From Bdellovibrionales bacterium (GTDB taxonomy: Bacteria; Bdellovibrionota; JAFGOL01), in contig JAKLHL010000021.1 of NCBI GenBank assembly GCA_022710165.1, positions 1-12,877 on the forward strand: 12,877 nucleotides of DNA. Reading direction: 5' to 3'. Positions 12,801 through 12,877 of the stretch are shown one piece after another. Within the stretch, counting starts at the first letter, position 1. The number at the start of each line of letters is the position of its first letter. A program made the translations under genes and the position numbers. The notes under the pieces were generated by a model. The model searched no databases, was not told the DNA's origin, and saw only the letters and a program-made list of their open reading frames with translations.

Positions 12801-12877
12801 TTACTTAAGTTTACTTTCTTTTGTGAACGACAACAGCAGGATCATCGCTGCAAGTATTACGTAGCCCAAAGAGAACT
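12801..12877 (-). CDS. C-terminal end of a membrane protein (5' end outside window)
   Basis: A minus-strand frame is open from the right edge to a TAA at 12801-12803. It encodes 24 residues: a hydrophobic segment (FSLGYVILAAMILLLSF) followed by the polar, basic tail TKESKLK. This is what the last transmembrane helix and cytoplasmic tail of a membrane protein look like. It converges on speE with a 7-base gap. The fragment is too short to name a family, and a chance open frame cannot be excluded. Confidence 0.45.
   Translation of the reverse strand, partial: FSLGYVILAAMILLLSFTKESKLK

Overview
This is a gene-dense stretch of an ordinary bacterial chromosome. It holds fifteen protein-coding genes, two of them cut by the window edges, on both strands and with very short spacers. 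There is no rRNA, tRNA, CRISPR array, insertion sequence or phage gene that I can see. The longest gene-free stretch is 248 bases (11294-11541). Codon use looks uniform across the window, with heavy use of ATA for isoleucine and AGG/AGA for arginine. I therefore see no sign of recent transfer. The gene content (FtsQAZ division proteins, c-di-GMP enzymes and receptors, several FHA domains) fits a free-living bacterium, probably from a little-cultured phylum. The phylum cannot be named from the sequence alone.

Left part (1-4741): the 3' end of a delta-1-pyrroline-5-carboxylate dehydrogenase gene meets ftsZ tail to tail. ftsA and ftsZ form a minus-strand pair with a 14-17 base overlap. ftsQ, which in most bacteria lies directly upstream of ftsA in the same direction, is here divergent from ftsA across a 64-base AT-rich spacer. 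A membrane-anchored FHA protein with an unrecognised exported domain meets ftsQ tail to tail.

Middle part (4742-8028): a minus-strand cluster reads, in transcription order, a STAS-like/zinc-ribbon/PilZ protein, ackA (acetate kinase) and metK (S-adenosylmethionine synthetase). It ends in a strong intrinsic terminator at 4685-4719. Divergent from it is a compact four-gene plus-strand operon (8092-11095): engB, a small two-helix membrane protein, pgi, and an FHA-GGDEF diguanylate cyclase. A likely c-di-GMP receptor (PilZ) and a likely c-di-GMP synthase (GGDEF) are therefore the outermost genes of a divergent promoter arrangement.

Right part (11096-12877): a small orphan gene of 65 codons has its own consensus-like promoter. 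It is followed by the speD-speE polyamine operon, with SAM decarboxylase and spermidine synthase overlapping by 17 bases. The hairpin that probably terminates this operon lies inside the last codons of speE. A partial minus-strand gene for a membrane protein enters at the right edge. MetK makes the SAM that SpeD consumes, but the genes are in separate transcription units.

Most genes are well-known housekeeping families. The less ordinary items are the two FHA proteins, the STAS/zinc-ribbon/PilZ architecture, the divergent ftsQ, the coding-region terminator and the small orphan gene. I do not see a new defence or mobile system here.
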